Source: Lethocerus indicus
Lineage: Eukaryota; Arthropoda; Insecta; Hemiptera; Belostomatidae
Assembly: GCA_019843655.1 (NCBI GenBank)
Contig: JACDQD010000102.1
Span: forward strand, 6,085,501-6,149,500
DNA length: 64,000 bases
Direction of reading: 5' to 3'
Part shown: positions 10,720 to 24,776 of the stretch, piece by piece
Numbering within the stretch: position 1 is the stretch's first letter
Layout of the letters: each line of letters begins with the position of its first letter
The notes under the pieces: generated by a model
The model's database searches: none
What the model saw: only the letters and a program-made list of their open reading frames with translations
What the model was told of the DNA's origin: nothing
Made by a program: the position numbers and the translations under genes

Positions 10720-12663
10720 GTTATCCTTGGAGAGGAATTTGAAACAAACAGCAATCCCTAGTTGGTGGACTCCTTACCCTCTTTTATTCGAGGCATCCTA
10801 ACAGTACCGACCCCAGTAATAAAATCCTGATGAGATACGCCGGGGATCGAAAGGACAAACAGTCTTCGAACAGACCATTATAGTAGTTTAACAACACTGA
10901 AATGTTTCCGGATAATATCGTTTAAGTTGAGGTACAGACATTCATGAAACCCAATAATGCAATCTCTTAAGTACGTTATTGCCATTCAGAACACAGAGTG
11001 ACTATTCAATGTTAGTATACAGTTTATTGCTAAACATATTTGAATACCAGAATATATTCTTATAAGCACTCGTACACAACGTCCGAATGGAAGGACGCCC
11101 CGGCTCTTGTTGAATGGATAGCGCGGTCGTAAAACAGTATTGTATCAATATCTATTTGTACCTTTCTAATGATCAATAATGCAACCGACTTTTTATAGCG
11201 TGAATTAAATTTCGTTTTACCGTATGCAAATTTCAGGTTCCCATGAGAGCGGCTCCCGTGTTACACGAGTGTCGTTGTGGCGGCACTGGGGTCGGGCCGG
11301 CATGCGAAAGGTCGCGACCCAGCCAACCCCGCCACTGTGGGAAACTACAATGATGGCACACATCCGCCCAGACAAGGTGTAATATCGCCAAACTGACTCC
11401 GCACAGTATTGTATTCAATCGCTAATAACATCACCCATTAACGTCTAAACTGCAGCATGCTTATAACATATCGGAGATAACTGCAAACGACGTGCAATAA
11501 AATTAGAATTTTATTCTAACTCAGTTACTAGAGTAACTGAGCACTAGGCGAGATAACTGAGCAAATTTATTATTATCATTCTAATAAATTTATTGAGAAA
11601 AGAAATGTTATTTCATAGTGGTGTCTGTAATAATTCAGAACTAAATACATAATTATTAATAATAATTTTATCCCGCTTTAAGGAAAAGAAAATGCGTATG
11701 ATCCGGGATATTGCATATGATGGACACAATCAAAGATATAACACATTAATCTCTTATCACGGATATGTACTTGAAAAACACCATAAGATGGCCGACTGGC
11801 GTCACGTCCCCCTGCTCCGGAAGAAGGGAATCAATTTCCCATTGGACCGGACGGCGAAGGGCCAGCCGAAAACGATCCGGGCAAGGTAACCGACACCCGA
11901 CACTAGGCCTGTTGGGAACCCAGGCTCTCATAGTGTGACCCCGTTACCCATTTTTCGGAACCCGTTTCTTGCCCAACCCACCTGGAGAACCTTACCCAGG
12001 GGGGGAGATCTCTTTTTCCTTTATTACAAATCGTATGAATTATGCATCCATTCCGAAACATTTAACGATTCAAAGATAGCGTTGACAGATGTACAGATTT
12101 TTGTTGGCCAACTCACAAAAGGATTTTAATAGCACTGAAAAAAAATTGTGCGCTTGAAGCCCACAAATCGCCAGTATCACAAAACTCTTCATCCTTCTCA
12201 AGACAATTTTAAGAATTTCAAATAATATTTTACAAAAGAGTTTTTCCTTGAACGGAATGCGAAACACTGTGCGAAATCTGACGCGCGAATATATTTCATT
12301 TCCTGTCGACTCGATACACACTGCTATGACGTCCCGGTGGCCCTATAAGGCGCGGAAAAAACAAACGAACCGTTGGACGTCCCAGACATGACTCGTTGAA
12401 CTTAGGGGTTAAATTACATTCTGGGAGGAAATTGAAAGTTGTAAACAACTCGCACAGTTCTAAAACGTGGCGGAGGCAGGGAGTCTTAATGACACGCCCA
12501 CCCGGAGATTTCACCGAACCCATTCCAGTGAATAAGCGTGTTTACCGAACTTTTGCACGGTCAGCGAGCCGCGCGATTCTGGCTCATCCGCTCCTCAACC
12601 TTGACTCGAATTCACTTGTCGATGGTCCACAGTTTCGTTATTTATTTGCTTATTCCAACATTT

Positions 12664-12668
<5 letters not shown>
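10720..12668. other. non-coding: mixed, with an AT-rich middle
   Basis: A GC-rich patch occupies 11240-11420. A palindrome lies at 11520-11541. From 11550 to 11700 the sequence is strongly AT-rich. Open frames at 11692-12129 and 12070-12523 overlap on both strands without recognisable motifs. Confidence 0.4.
11520..11541. repeat. 22-bp palindrome with a third half-copy nearby
   Basis: The arms CTCAGTTACT and AGTAACTGAG are perfect inverted copies around AG. A related half, ATAACTGAG, follows at about 11552-11560 in the same direction as the right arm. Another small inverted repeat (TAGAAT-TTT-ATTCTA) lies just before it. Confidence 0.75.

Positions 12669-12713
<45 letters not shown>
12669..12713. 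repeat. (TA)n microsatellite
   Basis: About 22 perfect TA units. The Ile-Tyr stretches in frames crossing it are repeat artefacts. Confidence 0.95.
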
Positions 12714-12716
<3 letters not shown>

Positions 12717-14564
12717 AAGCATATAATTAAATTTTATGTAAGGAAGGGAACATTTTCCGAAGAATTTGCTGTAAATAGATCCAACCGAGACAACACAGAA
12801 AGGAGGAATTTTAAGTTGTCACCAGACTGTTCTAGTATAATTAGCTTCCGCTCTGAACCGCTGGAGTGTTGTCGACGAATTATCACCTCTTCCGTTCGTT
12901 CCCCAATTCCGAAAAAGCAGCTCGAATCTCACTTTTTCTGACAATCTACGCCCACAATTTAATGCCAAGTCGCGAATTATTACAGAAAATAAAATTCACT
13001 CTCCTATTTATTCCGCTGTTGTACCTTTTAAATAATTTTAAACGCTCAATTTATAGTACAAAATGATTAAAAATGAGAATAACCTCGATTGAATGTAATG
13101 AACTTTTCCGAGAAGGAAAACACACGAAAATAGAAATCTGGACTCTGTAGCAGGCCCGCGCGCCTGACACGAATAAACCCAATTCGACATTCCGAACATT
13201 TTTTACAGGGGATTTGAGGATGCCCTCGTACAGTCTTGTAAATATCAATTCCGTATAAATCACACACAAGGGCGAGGGGTTGACCTATTTTATAATGAAT
13301 CGATGGAGAAAAGATAAATTTGTCGAGGATGACTACTAGAAAACTAAAAGTGTTTTAAATTATGTAAGTGAGAACATCGTCATGCGTTGCCATAAGGCAG
13401 GTGAATGGAGCATGATGTTACGTTTATAACTAAAGAGAACAATGATAGGTAATAGGAATTTCAATTTTCAGAGAGGCAGCATTGAGAATTGTAGGGACGA
13501 GTCGGGCTTTAGGGTGCGTGACCCTTACACGTGAGACGTCCGGGCGATCGACCCCGCAGATAGAGCCCGGCCGGGGTCAGACGCTGGCTCCGCTCTGAGT
13601 CCACTACGGGAGAAAGACGGGAACCGGCCGCCTCCCACCACAATCCACGTCCCACTACCACTAGCAAGCACTCTGCCCACAGCTACCTCACCTCTTAATC
13701 TCCACCTCCTTCCCCACCATCGGGGCATGAACACCGCCGCAACACTCACACACAACAGCTGAGGCAGATCTGTCCCATAACACACACACGCACACAGACA
13801 CAGACACATGCGCAGGCAAGGCAGGCCACAACAAACACGGCCGTGCTCGCTCTCACCTGTTCACCTCGCACACTCGGCCGGCCTCACAAGTACGAACATA
13901 CGCGCCTAAGATTAAATCGAAGATTACAGATCCTTCGGCGAAAATTTTAAGTGGAGAACTTAGAGAAATCTAACAACTATACATCAGATCTGAATAAGTA
14001 CAGCCACAATCAATATAATGCGGTCCAAACAAAAATATATATCTTTATTATCGAGTTTTTAATCAGTTTAGTGGACCCCCAGGCCCCAACATGAAGATTC
14101 CAGGTTTAAACTTACTTTGCAATAAGAACTCGTTCACCTAATAAATGTCCAGAAACCACGTTCTACAATTAATGATAAAGTAGTACACGCAGCATCACCC
14201 ACATCGGAGGACCGTATATCGTGGGATTTCAGGAGCTTTGCACCTACCTGTTGTAGGCGCACGAAGAGCGCAGAAAAAACGGAGGCTGTTACTCGGGCCG
14301 TTTCTTTACCCTTTTCTTGTTTTTATTTATCGAAAGAGGGACCAGCGGAGGTAGCGGGCACCCACCTGGCGGAACCCCGCCCGTCATAATTCGAGCCAGG
14401 GCCACGAATTACAACCAGGAGTCGAACATACGGCAGCGATTTTCAAAGGGGCCAGATGTCCCACGCCCCGGCCGATACCAGCCCTGGGAAGTCGACCTGG
14501 AAATGCCGTCGCGAGAGGCTGCTTCCGCATTAGCGAGAAAAGGTATAACTCTCAAGCATGTCAA
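12714..14564. other. non-coding: AT-rich, then a GC/CA-rich island
   Basis: A CpG-rich island spans about 13500-13920, with an ACAC-rich stretch at 13778-13810. A second GC-rich patch is at 14280-14580. The frames here lack motifs. A tRNA B-box-like GGAGTCGAAC near 14418 does not fold into a T-arm. Confidence 0.4.
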
Positions 14565-14574
14565 GGGGGGGGGG
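14565..14574 (+). repeat. G10 homopolymer
   Basis: An uninterrupted run of ten G at the end of a GC-rich island. Confidence 0.9.
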
Positions 14575-17500
14575 CTAATAACATAAATCTCAAACCATGC
14601 CTTCGATCTACAAATTGATTGCAGCTTTAGCCAGCCGTCTCAAAGTAGGGCCAATGATACTCGTAACCGAGAACAAAGTTCCTTCTCCCTCCTCCTATAT
14701 GTCCACGATAAGAGGTTCTTGTTCATGACGTAGCCCTAGCACACATCGTCGTTTCCGCGGTTTCAAGTTGTCGGTACTCCTCACTCGGTCACCAACTCAC
14801 TGCCACGTTAGCCTGGTTAACCTATTTTATTTTGGCCCTGGGCGTTATAGTTCAACTTCAACTGTGTTAACCGCTGTCTACTCTAAGCTTAATATAACTC
14901 AACCCGAGTACAATATTAGAGCATTGTTCAGGACACGGGCACTGAGTGGCTCCCTCTTACGTAATTCCAATTTTCTTCTCACTTACTATAAAAAACGAAT
15001 ACCAGTTGTACTGAAGGTGACCGAAACGACTTCTATAGGCGGGCTTCTATTGAGTCCAGCTTGCTGTGACAGACACAAAGCCGAGGGAAGAAAAATAGTA
15101 GATTTATTACCCACACAAGAATTAGTTTGAGGCGACAACCCTGTTCTTACTGCTCAGTAAAAGTTATGCAAGATAAATAAAAAAAAATAATAACGCTCAA
15201 GTATTATGAACTTAATATTCCACTGTGCTTACATAACACAGTACCAAAGGATCAGATAATGCATCATAAAAATACGATTCTAGCAATAAATTAGTATTAA
15301 TATGTTACATGAGATACCTCGGGCTACAATAAAGTACTAGGAGTGTGGGATTTAACAACAAAAGCTGCCCATAAGAAAATGTCCAATTAGCAATTCAACA
15401 CGCAATACAGAACCTAGGTGTAACTGCTGCTAGTAGTTTAGCTTATACAAGTGGACATCATTATTACCCAGATAAATTTCCATACTTATATATGTTGCTA
15501 AATACACAACAACAATAAATAATGCATACTTTATGTTATATTTAATTTATCTTCTACCGTAATACACGAACAAACTTTCACTATTCTTTGTTCAAGGGAG
15601 GCAAAACGTAAGAGCAACCAGTATCCGCGTTAGGCGAACTGGACTAACTTATGTGCGCCCATTACCATATAATAAAACAACCAGTCCGCAGCGACGTATT
15701 TTCTCACCATTTGTATTTCAAATCCGGAGGAAGTAAAATAAACAAATTCACCTTTAACAATTTAATTAAAATAAGAGGATGGAAATTCGCCGTGCCGTGG
15801 GATAATTCGTTGGACGGGATTCAGCGAAAGGGAGCAATACAGTTTTTATTCATGATTGATATTCATATATGTACGTGCATACCTTGACGGACCATTGAAC
15901 ATATCCATGGTCGGGATACCAAGAACTCATCAATATACGTGAATTTATCTTTCAAAATGTGATAAATATTGCCTAAATATAAGGAATGTTAAATACATAT
16001 TTAAATCATACAATAACTCATTTCGTACGTGATGATAGCGTTCATTTTTAATCGATTATTTGTTGCAAGTCGTCAAAAATACATTCAACCGTCGAAAATT
16101 CGTAGCTAACATTTTCTTGTCCTTTTTTTAATAAAGTACAAAATGTTATGAGCCAGCACTAGGGGTCAGGGGAGTAGGCTGGCGATGCGAGTCTCGCCTG
16201 CTGACGTAGGAGTTTCATATCCTGTGTGTTTAAGCTAAGTTAGTATCAGAGATAAATTAAGCTTAGATTTCGAGCGAGCTTAATAGAAGTACTAGGCGTT
16301 AGGAAGCTAAGAGAAAAAAGTGTAGGCTCGGTTGTGATTGAGCGAAGAATTATTTTCAGAACGTATAGTTGAAATGAGCTGGTGGAGCATAGTTTCAAAT
16401 TTGGTTCATGTAATTAGCATGGTTTTTGTTTAACTTGTGTCAGCCAGCACAGACCGGTGAAATGAAAAGGAGGTTTTCTCCACTTTTACTTTCGTTCTCT
16501 CTGCTAATTTCGCGGCAATGCACGGTTGGAAGCAATTTTTAGAAGTGTTGGTTTAAACTGCTGCGTTATGTTCATTATATACCTAAACGGGTCTAGTTTA
16601 TAAAGAGGTTTTCGTTATAGATTTATTTGCGTGCAGATATAACAGGCGTACGCCACAAAGATTTATGAACAACACCTTCAGTTCCCAGGTCACACACACT
16701 CGTTATCGAAACAGTTCCTGTAATGTATTCACTGTCCAAATTTTTAAATTCAATTCGCTTTCTGCAATCGCAATTTATTAATAAAAACAAGCAAGGCTTA
16801 GGAGTTGTATAAAAATTACAACTATACACATTACACTTTCCTTCGTCAAATACATAGAAGCAATTTTCGTCGAACACAATTTACAGTACGTTGTGTGCGC
16901 CAGTTGTGATGTCAATGAAAAGGAACATCTCGTTAAGGTTCATTGATTCCAGGACAGTACGATATTTATCCACTGGCGACGCCGATACACGTCCCGATTT
17001 CTAAAGGGTTCTTTCTAATCTTTAAGAAGTTCGAATTTCTCCGCCTGTCCCAGAGGGACATGTAACAATCCACCGTCGTTCTGGAAGGGACGGGGCCCAT
17101 TGTGTCGGTACCTCTTTTGACGAGCGGCCCAACAACAACAGACCGAGGCTGAATAAAACAACGAAGGACCAGGCCCCGCCACACACCTGCCTTTTTGTCA
17201 TCACACTCCGTTTAATATGGTAATTGGCCGTTTCACACCTTCTTTGTACAATGTTGGATTTATTGAAGTAGTGATGGAATCCAACAAAACACAGGAAGTT
17301 AAGGAAACACACCTTGGTCACATAATTTAATACTTCGTACTACCTACCAAGTATGTTGGTTACGAAGAAGTTAACCACAGTTCAACTTTTCAATGGTTTC
17401 GCGAAAAATTCATCATTTCGCCAGGATATCCACGCTGATCGAGGATCAATGTCGGTGCATTTTATGAATTAATTATAAATATTATTGAATGCATTTAGAG

Positions 17501-18820
17501 ATGATTACATAATAGTAATTAATATATTGTTTTTGTTACTTTGAATAATGAAAGTAAATAAATGAAAGGCGAAAAGAAAGTCGCCAGTGAAATCGCTCAA
17601 AGAAGTCACAATTAATTAACCGGACATCGACCACCACCAATCCTGAAAAAAGTAAAGAACAAGCGTTTCGACTACATTCAAACCATCGTTGGGCGGAGCA
17701 CAGTAATAGCAGATTGTGCTCGAACAGAATATAAAACTTAAACGGGCATTAATTTACAGAGCAATTAAAACATACGTAATTGCTTTCATTAGAGCATTAA
17801 AGAACAGAATAGAACAGGAACTATCCCTCTTGAGCTTCCTCCCGATACTGCAATCGTGGAACAACCATCTAGAATCGTTAAGTGCATCTTGTATCGTAAA
17901 TATTTCTCATTCGGTAACATATAATATTAATTCTTGATTTAATCATATATGTGTACATAAATTGTCGATCATTACTAAACCTTACGAACAAAAAAACCAA
18001 AAAGGTTATTCAACAACAACTTAGTTTGCAAAAGGACAATATGTATTGTATATTTTACGACGATAATATGTTTAAATGGCATTTTATTAATTCTCACTGA
18101 ATAAAACGAAAATGACTGGACTACTAAATAAGCAATGGATTTAATGCACGAATTATTATTTTATTCCATAATTTATCCAATTCATCTCTCCAATATTCAT
18201 AACAATGAACAGAATATTCAGTCTAGCACGCTTAAATGATTCTGCGTTCCCCATAGTGGTAATTAATTAACAAAAGCATATTTATATGTGAACAAATAAA
18301 GCATATTTATACGTGACACAGAAAATTATTTTTATTGCGCATTTTATTTCTGTGTTTACTACATAGATAAAAACGCTGAACTGTATAGTTTTTTAGTATC
18401 CGGCTAGTAAGAAGGGCGTTTTCAAGTGTGTATATTTTGAGAGCAATCAGCCGATCTCTAGACACGGGGACAAACCACGCAGACTGGTTTAGAGCCCAAC
18501 GACTCAGAAGACTTATGCGCAGACATTCCCCAGTCTGAAGTTAACGTACGTATTAATGGCACAGATGCGTGGGCGACGTTAGCGATATTTCACAACCGAG
18601 CTCCGAAATAATTCACAGTCGACAGGAGCAGCAAGCTTTGAATAATGAAACCAACAACGGAATATACTACTACATTCATTCCGGACGTGTATCAGAGTCT
18701 CCGAAGTTTTAGCCGGAACAAATTAATCTTTTAATTCAGTTTGGAATATAAATGAAAAAATACCCAGTCGTCCAAAAACAAATCGGGGATATCCCGCAGA
18801 GCATATACAATGCGAAATAA
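14575..18820. other. non-coding: long AT-rich stretch, no gene seen
   Basis: Mainly AT-rich with scattered TAATTA cores and few GC-rich patches (about 16140-16220 and 17040-17200). The 120-residue plus frame at 14768-15130 and the frames at 16623-17321 show no conserved motif or splice pattern. Confidence 0.4.
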
Positions 18821-19960
18821 CATTCGGCCGAAGAACTACTAATCGGGCGATGAGCCGAAAAATGTATACTTCGCTTGGCGGCCGGTTAACTATCGGGTTT
18901 CAATTCTTTTTCGTGCCGGGATAATTTATTGCTTATCGGTCCGCTGATTTCTCCCGGTGCGAGGAAATCTAATTCCTCATCGCATCGAAAGCTTTTATCA
19001 ATCGCACGGTGGTTGGGTGGTGAAGCGGGTGGTCGGCCATAGAGTGGCCGGTGACATCTCAACAATTGAAAACGCCAACTGGGCTTCCCCGCCCGATACG
19101 CTCAAATTCTCCCGGTTCCGTTTTATTCGATGGCCGCATGTCAAAGGTCGGTCACGACGCCACCGGACTCTCCCCGGTCCAATTTCCGTTCCCAACACGA
19201 AATATCCCGCCGGCGTTTCCGGCTTCCCAACAGGCCGACCGGCCCATGTTTTCCTTCCTTGAGATCTCCCGGAGCTCGGTCTACGCGATTAATCTCATAA
19301 TCACCCGATTCTCCGGCGGTTCGAATAATAAATGAGGATGCACCCGGAGCGTGAAGTAATCGGGGTAGAGGCGGGCAGAGAGAAAATAGCGTGTAACTTG
19401 GTACAGAGACAAATGGACTCAAAAGTCTTAAGGCGTAAGTAATAATAAATACGGTGAACCAGTTTCACCTGCCCGAGGACTTTGAACTCTAGACTGGCTC
19501 CGCGGCGCACTTCTCGGCCCCTTCTTCTTCTTTCTCCTCCTCCTCCTCCTACCACCTATTTTATTTATCTTTTTCTTCTCGCACTATTTACACCGGCCCG
19601 ATTTACTCTGTCGCCGTAGAGGCGGAAAGCGTTTCGGAGTTGTAACACTTCGTATGCAAATTACGGGGCGTCCCGAACTCGGGCGCATCTGGAATCAACA
19701 AGAGTTTGAACCCGTGCCAGGACTTATGAGTCGGGCGTTTCGGTTTCATTAATACGACGGGGGCGCATGACTCCGCGGCCCGGGACGAGACGGCATGTTT
19801 ATTTATGAAGGTCGACACCCGAAAACGGTCAAGGAGAAGACCGAAGACGTACCCCGGGGAAGTTTGTTTATTAACCTCCGGCACACACGTCCGGCGCACC
19901 TTCCAACAGTTATCGGTTCGATTAGTGATTTGTGAGTTTAATTTCATATCAACCGAGAGT
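18821..19960. other. GC/CpG-rich island cluster, candidate regulatory region
   Basis: One of the longest CpG-rich blocks in the desert (about 18830-19350 and 19480-19930). Many short frames are open in several overlapping registers on both strands, as expected from low stop density. A CTT/CTC tract lies at 19519-19550. There is no recognisable protein, and an enhancer or an unmethylated CpG island is more likely. Confidence 0.4.
19519..19550 (+). repeat. (CTT)n(CTC)n pyrimidine tract
   Basis: Tandem CTT units turning into CTC/TCC units; a simple repeat. Confidence 0.85.
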
Positions 19961-22900
19961 CAAAACAACTTCTAAACTGTAGTTACTTTAGATAACGAAA
20001 ACAAAATAGATTATATTTTAATAAAGAAAGCAGACTAAAGATTACTAATTATAATGACAAATTACAGACCCATCTCGAAAGCCTCAGTAAAATATCTGGG
20101 ATACACCGTAGACCATAAATATTAACGCACCACATATACGCGAAATACGCTCTAAAAATAACGGTTTCCTTTGTAAACCGTTGGGAAAGACCTTATGGAA
20201 AAAAATGTTCGCAGGGATCTATGCACGAACATCATTTCATTAAGATCAATAATCTTAGAGAAAAAAAGTATGGCTTTAGGATATATTTAGGAAATTATGG
20301 ACCTTTCCCTGTACACAAGATTTTATGAAATTCGCCATAGCTCCTCCAACGCCCTTGAAAATTTACTCCTTAATTAGGAACCGTATCGAAGAAATCCTGT
20401 AGGGTCATTTTATTGGGCGGGAAGCTATTTGATTAATGATACCGAGTATTTACCACATCGGGGGGTCAGACGGGCCTTACTATTCTTCGCCTTCGGGCCT
20501 AAACGGTAACCGATAGATCAACGAAACCGAATTCCGCGAGTGGAACGGTCCAGTCGGAGCGAAAAACGGGAACGGTCGTTGGGACCCAGTGGACAGCCGG
20601 AGCGGATTCCTCGGCGTTCCTGTTACGCATCGCCGGCCACTGGCCGGAATAAGCGCCGGGAAAGTGCACGCTGCACAGAAACGCTCTAAGAGAAAAAAAA
20701 CGAGAAGAAATAACCCGGCATTCTTTTCTTATGAATTGCGGCGGCGACGCTTTCTGATGCATAAGAACGAGAAACGACTGCCCCAAGAGACATGCACTTG
20801 AAAACACTTGGCACTGAACCTGGTCGGACATTGTGAAGCGTCGCACTGGCACTGCGTACAACTTTAATGGACGGGTTGTTTAAACCTGTGTATTTTACTA
20901 CCTTCAAATTTCAATTTCCAATAATTTCATTGGAAAACCACTCTTAAAGTAGTCTGTATTACTATCTAGCAGTTATAAGAAATGCAAAACGGACGTTTCC
21001 TTATTAAAGGTATTCCAGAAGGGTACTTATAGGGGGGGGGTATTAATGCATGTTAGATTAACACTGTAAATATTATTATAAATGAATTCGGAATGGGACA
21101 CCGCAGTGTAGTATAATTTCTTTCTACCTATGTATAAACGGTTACCTCCTTTGATATATGAAAAGACACATGTAATAATCTATACAGTTAACTTTCATGA
21201 AAGTACTTTGTCTGAAGGTTGACATTTTTACAAACCAAATGCTAAAGAATATTGTTTAAAGCAGGCTGAAATCACAATATGTTACACTTATGAAATTCAA
21301 AGAGTTTTATTATTTTTACAGTATTAATATTAAGGTAAGGGACATGATTTGGATATATTCTGACATTTATTATAGTAGAAGTAATAGATAATGCTCTAAC
21401 GTCGACCACGGAGGAAAGGAGTTTCGGGTCGAATGATATCCGAGATGTTCCAGGACAGAACTAGTAGCACTGAGCGCCTGGGTGCTTACGCGCCTAAAAA
21501 CCAGTTAAATCAGCTCATCGCAGACAGACGACTAATGGAGGACAATTCAGAGAACAATACGTCGAACCGCCTGGCATGAAATATGAATGCTGGAATATGA
21601 ATGCCAATCTTCTCTCGAATCGAACGAGCTGATAAGGCACTTCGCGCGAATCACCTCCATTCACCGGAAACCTTCAGCGATGGCGTCAATGTCGCTGTTT
21701 TATTATATTCATGGAATCCTTTTTTTTCTTATCCTATTCTCTAATTTCGCTAAAGAATACCTGATAAGTATGTCACTATTGAACTAAGAAATATGAAAAG
21801 TAGGAAAAGACGAAATTACGACATTTTCAAATTATATAACCCCTTTTTGGGGATTTTAACTTGCCTCTGTGATATTCTCCGTACATGTAGGATAATATTC
21901 AAATTTCAAAATAGTCCACTCACCAGCAAGAAATAGAAGTAATAACTATTTCACTATGTCTCAGTACGATTGAATAATCATTTATAGTGAATATCAGAAT
22001 CTATATAGGATCACAGACATTGGGGGAGAGGAAACACAGCATTATAAAGATTCCAGAGAGCGCTTGTTTTTATCCCCAGTGCTCTTGTATCGACCGTTCG
22101 GTAGCACCGAACCGATAAAATAACAGCTGAACACCTTCATAAAATGAATTATACGACCTCCAAAGCCCGCGAGAGGGGAAAAAAGCCACAACTTTAATGG
22201 CTTTCTATTGGGTATTTAAAAACAAATCACCTTCACCAGACCAAAAGGGACTGTTCCCCTACTAAAATGAAAAAATATTTCAGCAAGCTTTCGAATTAGC
22301 AACATTGAAATTTATACATTAATTAATTAAATAATACCTATAATAGCAACGATTAGATTATGTTAGCGGAACATACTTTCCTGCAATTCATTCCAAATAT
22401 TTTCTTTCTTATGCGGATATTTATTTATTTTTCATTCGCTTATTTCACTTAATCATGGTTATTGCTCTTTTATCTCCGAAGGGCTTCCTCTTTACCATTA
22501 CCCTCCATGAAACTTCCTCTGGTCAGACGGCAGAAACGGTATAATTATAATGTTTTTTTGTTAACATTTACTGTTATTGGGTCAATGCATAATTCTGTCG
22601 AATCCCGAAGATAATTAGATCATTTTTATTTTATAGAATATATTACATTCGTGAAATAACAAATTTTAATGATTAAATTACGCTTGACTGTAGTTTAAAC
22701 CCTTTCTGTTGTCGCAAGTGCAAAACAAATTAAACGGGCGTCAGTCGAGGCGGCGGGTGACCATTATTAAGCCAGACATTAAATCAATCAGACAACGAAA
22801 GTACAAGCGGAATAGCACACCGCAGTCTTGATTAGAATTAATGCAAATATTTCTGAGTAATAATTATTATTCTTCATTAATAAAGAAGGAAAAGCGCAAC

Positions 22901-23373
22901 ATTAGTGTATTTCTAAATGGGCTGTCTTATATGGTTGAGCGTTATAAAGGCAAGGGGAAAAAATTATTTTCAATATAATAACAATCCAAATATTCTTAAA
23001 TTTCGCAAAACAGATACTGCAAGACTACAATATCAACCAATGTGCCATCGAGTCAAATGTTTCTCCTCGAACCGATTCTGCTAATGTTTTGAAATGATAC
23101 TCCAAAAGTATGGAAGAGATCAGTTAATTTTAACAGACGCCCAAAAAATAATTTTTTTAATTCTATAAAATGTTGTACAAAGGAAAACCGGGCTGAAATG
23201 AGGAAAATCCTCTTTATCTATACAAACGTCCGCACGCCAAGTCAACATGGGCTTGGGAACGCCAAATCCACAGAGGGGCCGAACGACCCGTCGCAAGCCT
23301 CACGGATAGGGCCACACAGTTTATCTGGTGTTTGAGGATGATAACTGGAACGATAACGATTTCTGTTTACACC
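19961..23373. other. non-coding: AT-rich with one GC-rich island at 20.46-20.87 kb
   Basis: The island holds the 15-bp palindrome at 20633-20647 and an unrecognised 120-residue minus frame that shares its bases with other open frames. The rest is AT-rich, with a G9 run at 21032-21040. Confidence 0.4.
20633..20647. repeat. 15-bp GC-rich palindrome
   Basis: CCGGCCA-C-TGGCCGG: perfect 7-bp arms around a single C. Confidence 0.7.
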
Positions 23374-23385
23374 CACCGGCCGGTG
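23374..23385. repeat. 12-bp perfect palindrome CACCGGCCGGTG
   Basis: Fully self-complementary. It contains two opposed ACCGG cores, the half-site type used by Grainyhead/CP2-family factors, though the spacing differs from the classic AACCGGTT. Confidence 0.6.
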
Positions 23386-24754
23386 CTTAGTCTGCCAATT
23401 GGGGACGCTAACTTATCGCCAGACAAAGGGACGACCTACACGAGAAGTGGTTCGCACTTCTGGTCAGATCCGGAGTATTTTAGTTTAGTATTCTACGAGA
23501 TAAGAAAGTGAGCCGATGAAGAATTTTGCGACAAACGTTTAAAAAAACATTCCTCTCAAAACGGCAGCCTCAAGCGATATCGGTTGATACACGCTGTTCG
23601 AATGTCAACTTGAAATACCGAACAATCGTGGTTGATTGGAGCACTCATTGTTAAAAGTATTTAGGTGTGCATTTGTCGTAACCATGGTATTGCTACAATA
23701 AATTATCGGGATATTATCATCATCCTGAACGATGTTTCTGAACATAATTGGTTATCGCCTTCAGGCGTAAATGGAACTGGAGGTATTTGATTTGTGCGCC
23801 CCAACGTTCCCACAGCGGTATATCAGTATATCTGAAATTTCCAACACAGGGGGCATATTTCAGCGAATGCCACTGTACACAGAGAGACTCTAGGGGGCGA
23901 CAGATTAACCGCCAGGCGGAAACCGAACGAACTTAGTATTTATTATGCTGACAGTTTTCCCGGGACAGACATTACATAGCAATATTTAAACATTTAAATG
24001 TAACGACGCTTCTTCACAAACCAATTATATAGTTTTGAATCAAAAGTAATAAAAATATCTACAGGTTTTTGTTCCAGATATTATCGAAATATTTCCATGT
24101 ATGTATTATTCAGCTGGTTCTGGAGTTGCGTTTCCCCGAGGCTATTTCATTCAGATCTGTACGTTACATTTGTCGGGCTGTTATTTGTTCCCGGTGGGAC
24201 ACACCTGCCGAGCCCCTCCACCCCCCCCCCCTTGCACCCGGAAACCTGAACAATGTTGGCCGGATGTTGAAAATTCATTAGATAATACTCCTTCAAAGTT
24301 AAATCAATCGAACAGAGATAGTATAACAGGCCGACCCTACTTAAAATGTATCGTCGGACCGATTAAATAAATTTAATCCCGGTACCGTCATTATCGTTTA
24401 ATGGTCCGTTTCAATAAGGGGAACAGGACGAGCATCGGGGGAAAAAAGATGTAAATTCTCATTATGTAATTTGTACAGTATATGGACGTTCAGACTCTAA
24501 TTAACGCCCTAATCTATGGATCTCACCTGTAGTCAACCCTGTCACGGATAACATTTACCGACATGTGTACAGAAAAGTAAACAATGGGCTTGTCTCAATC
24601 ATTCGGCAACAACTCAGAAATAATTATAAAGATGAATATTTACGTAAGAGGTTCTTTCAATGGAGCGTTCATCTGTGCAGTAGTGGAGTTGGCCATTCGT
24701 TTGTATGATAAATACGAACCATTAAAACGGGACCACCAAGAATTGTTTACATAC
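23386..24754. other. non-coding, with a C11 run
   Basis: Mixed composition. A C11 homopolymer lies at 24221-24231 inside a GC-rich patch. Frames at 23748-24370 run through it and have no recognisable content. Confidence 0.4.
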
Positions 24755-24776
24755 ATATATATATATATATATATAT
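24755..24776. repeat. (AT)n microsatellite
   Basis: About 11 AT units. Confidence 0.9.

Noticed and set aside
10442..10754. Leu/Ser-rich minus frames resembling membrane segments
   Set aside because: The leucine and serine runs are the translation of the purine repeat at 10559-10605.
14380..14440. tRNA-like B box (GGAGTCGAAC, minus orientation)
   Set aside because: The bases on either side cannot form a 5-bp T stem, and no acceptor or anticodon arm could be laid out.
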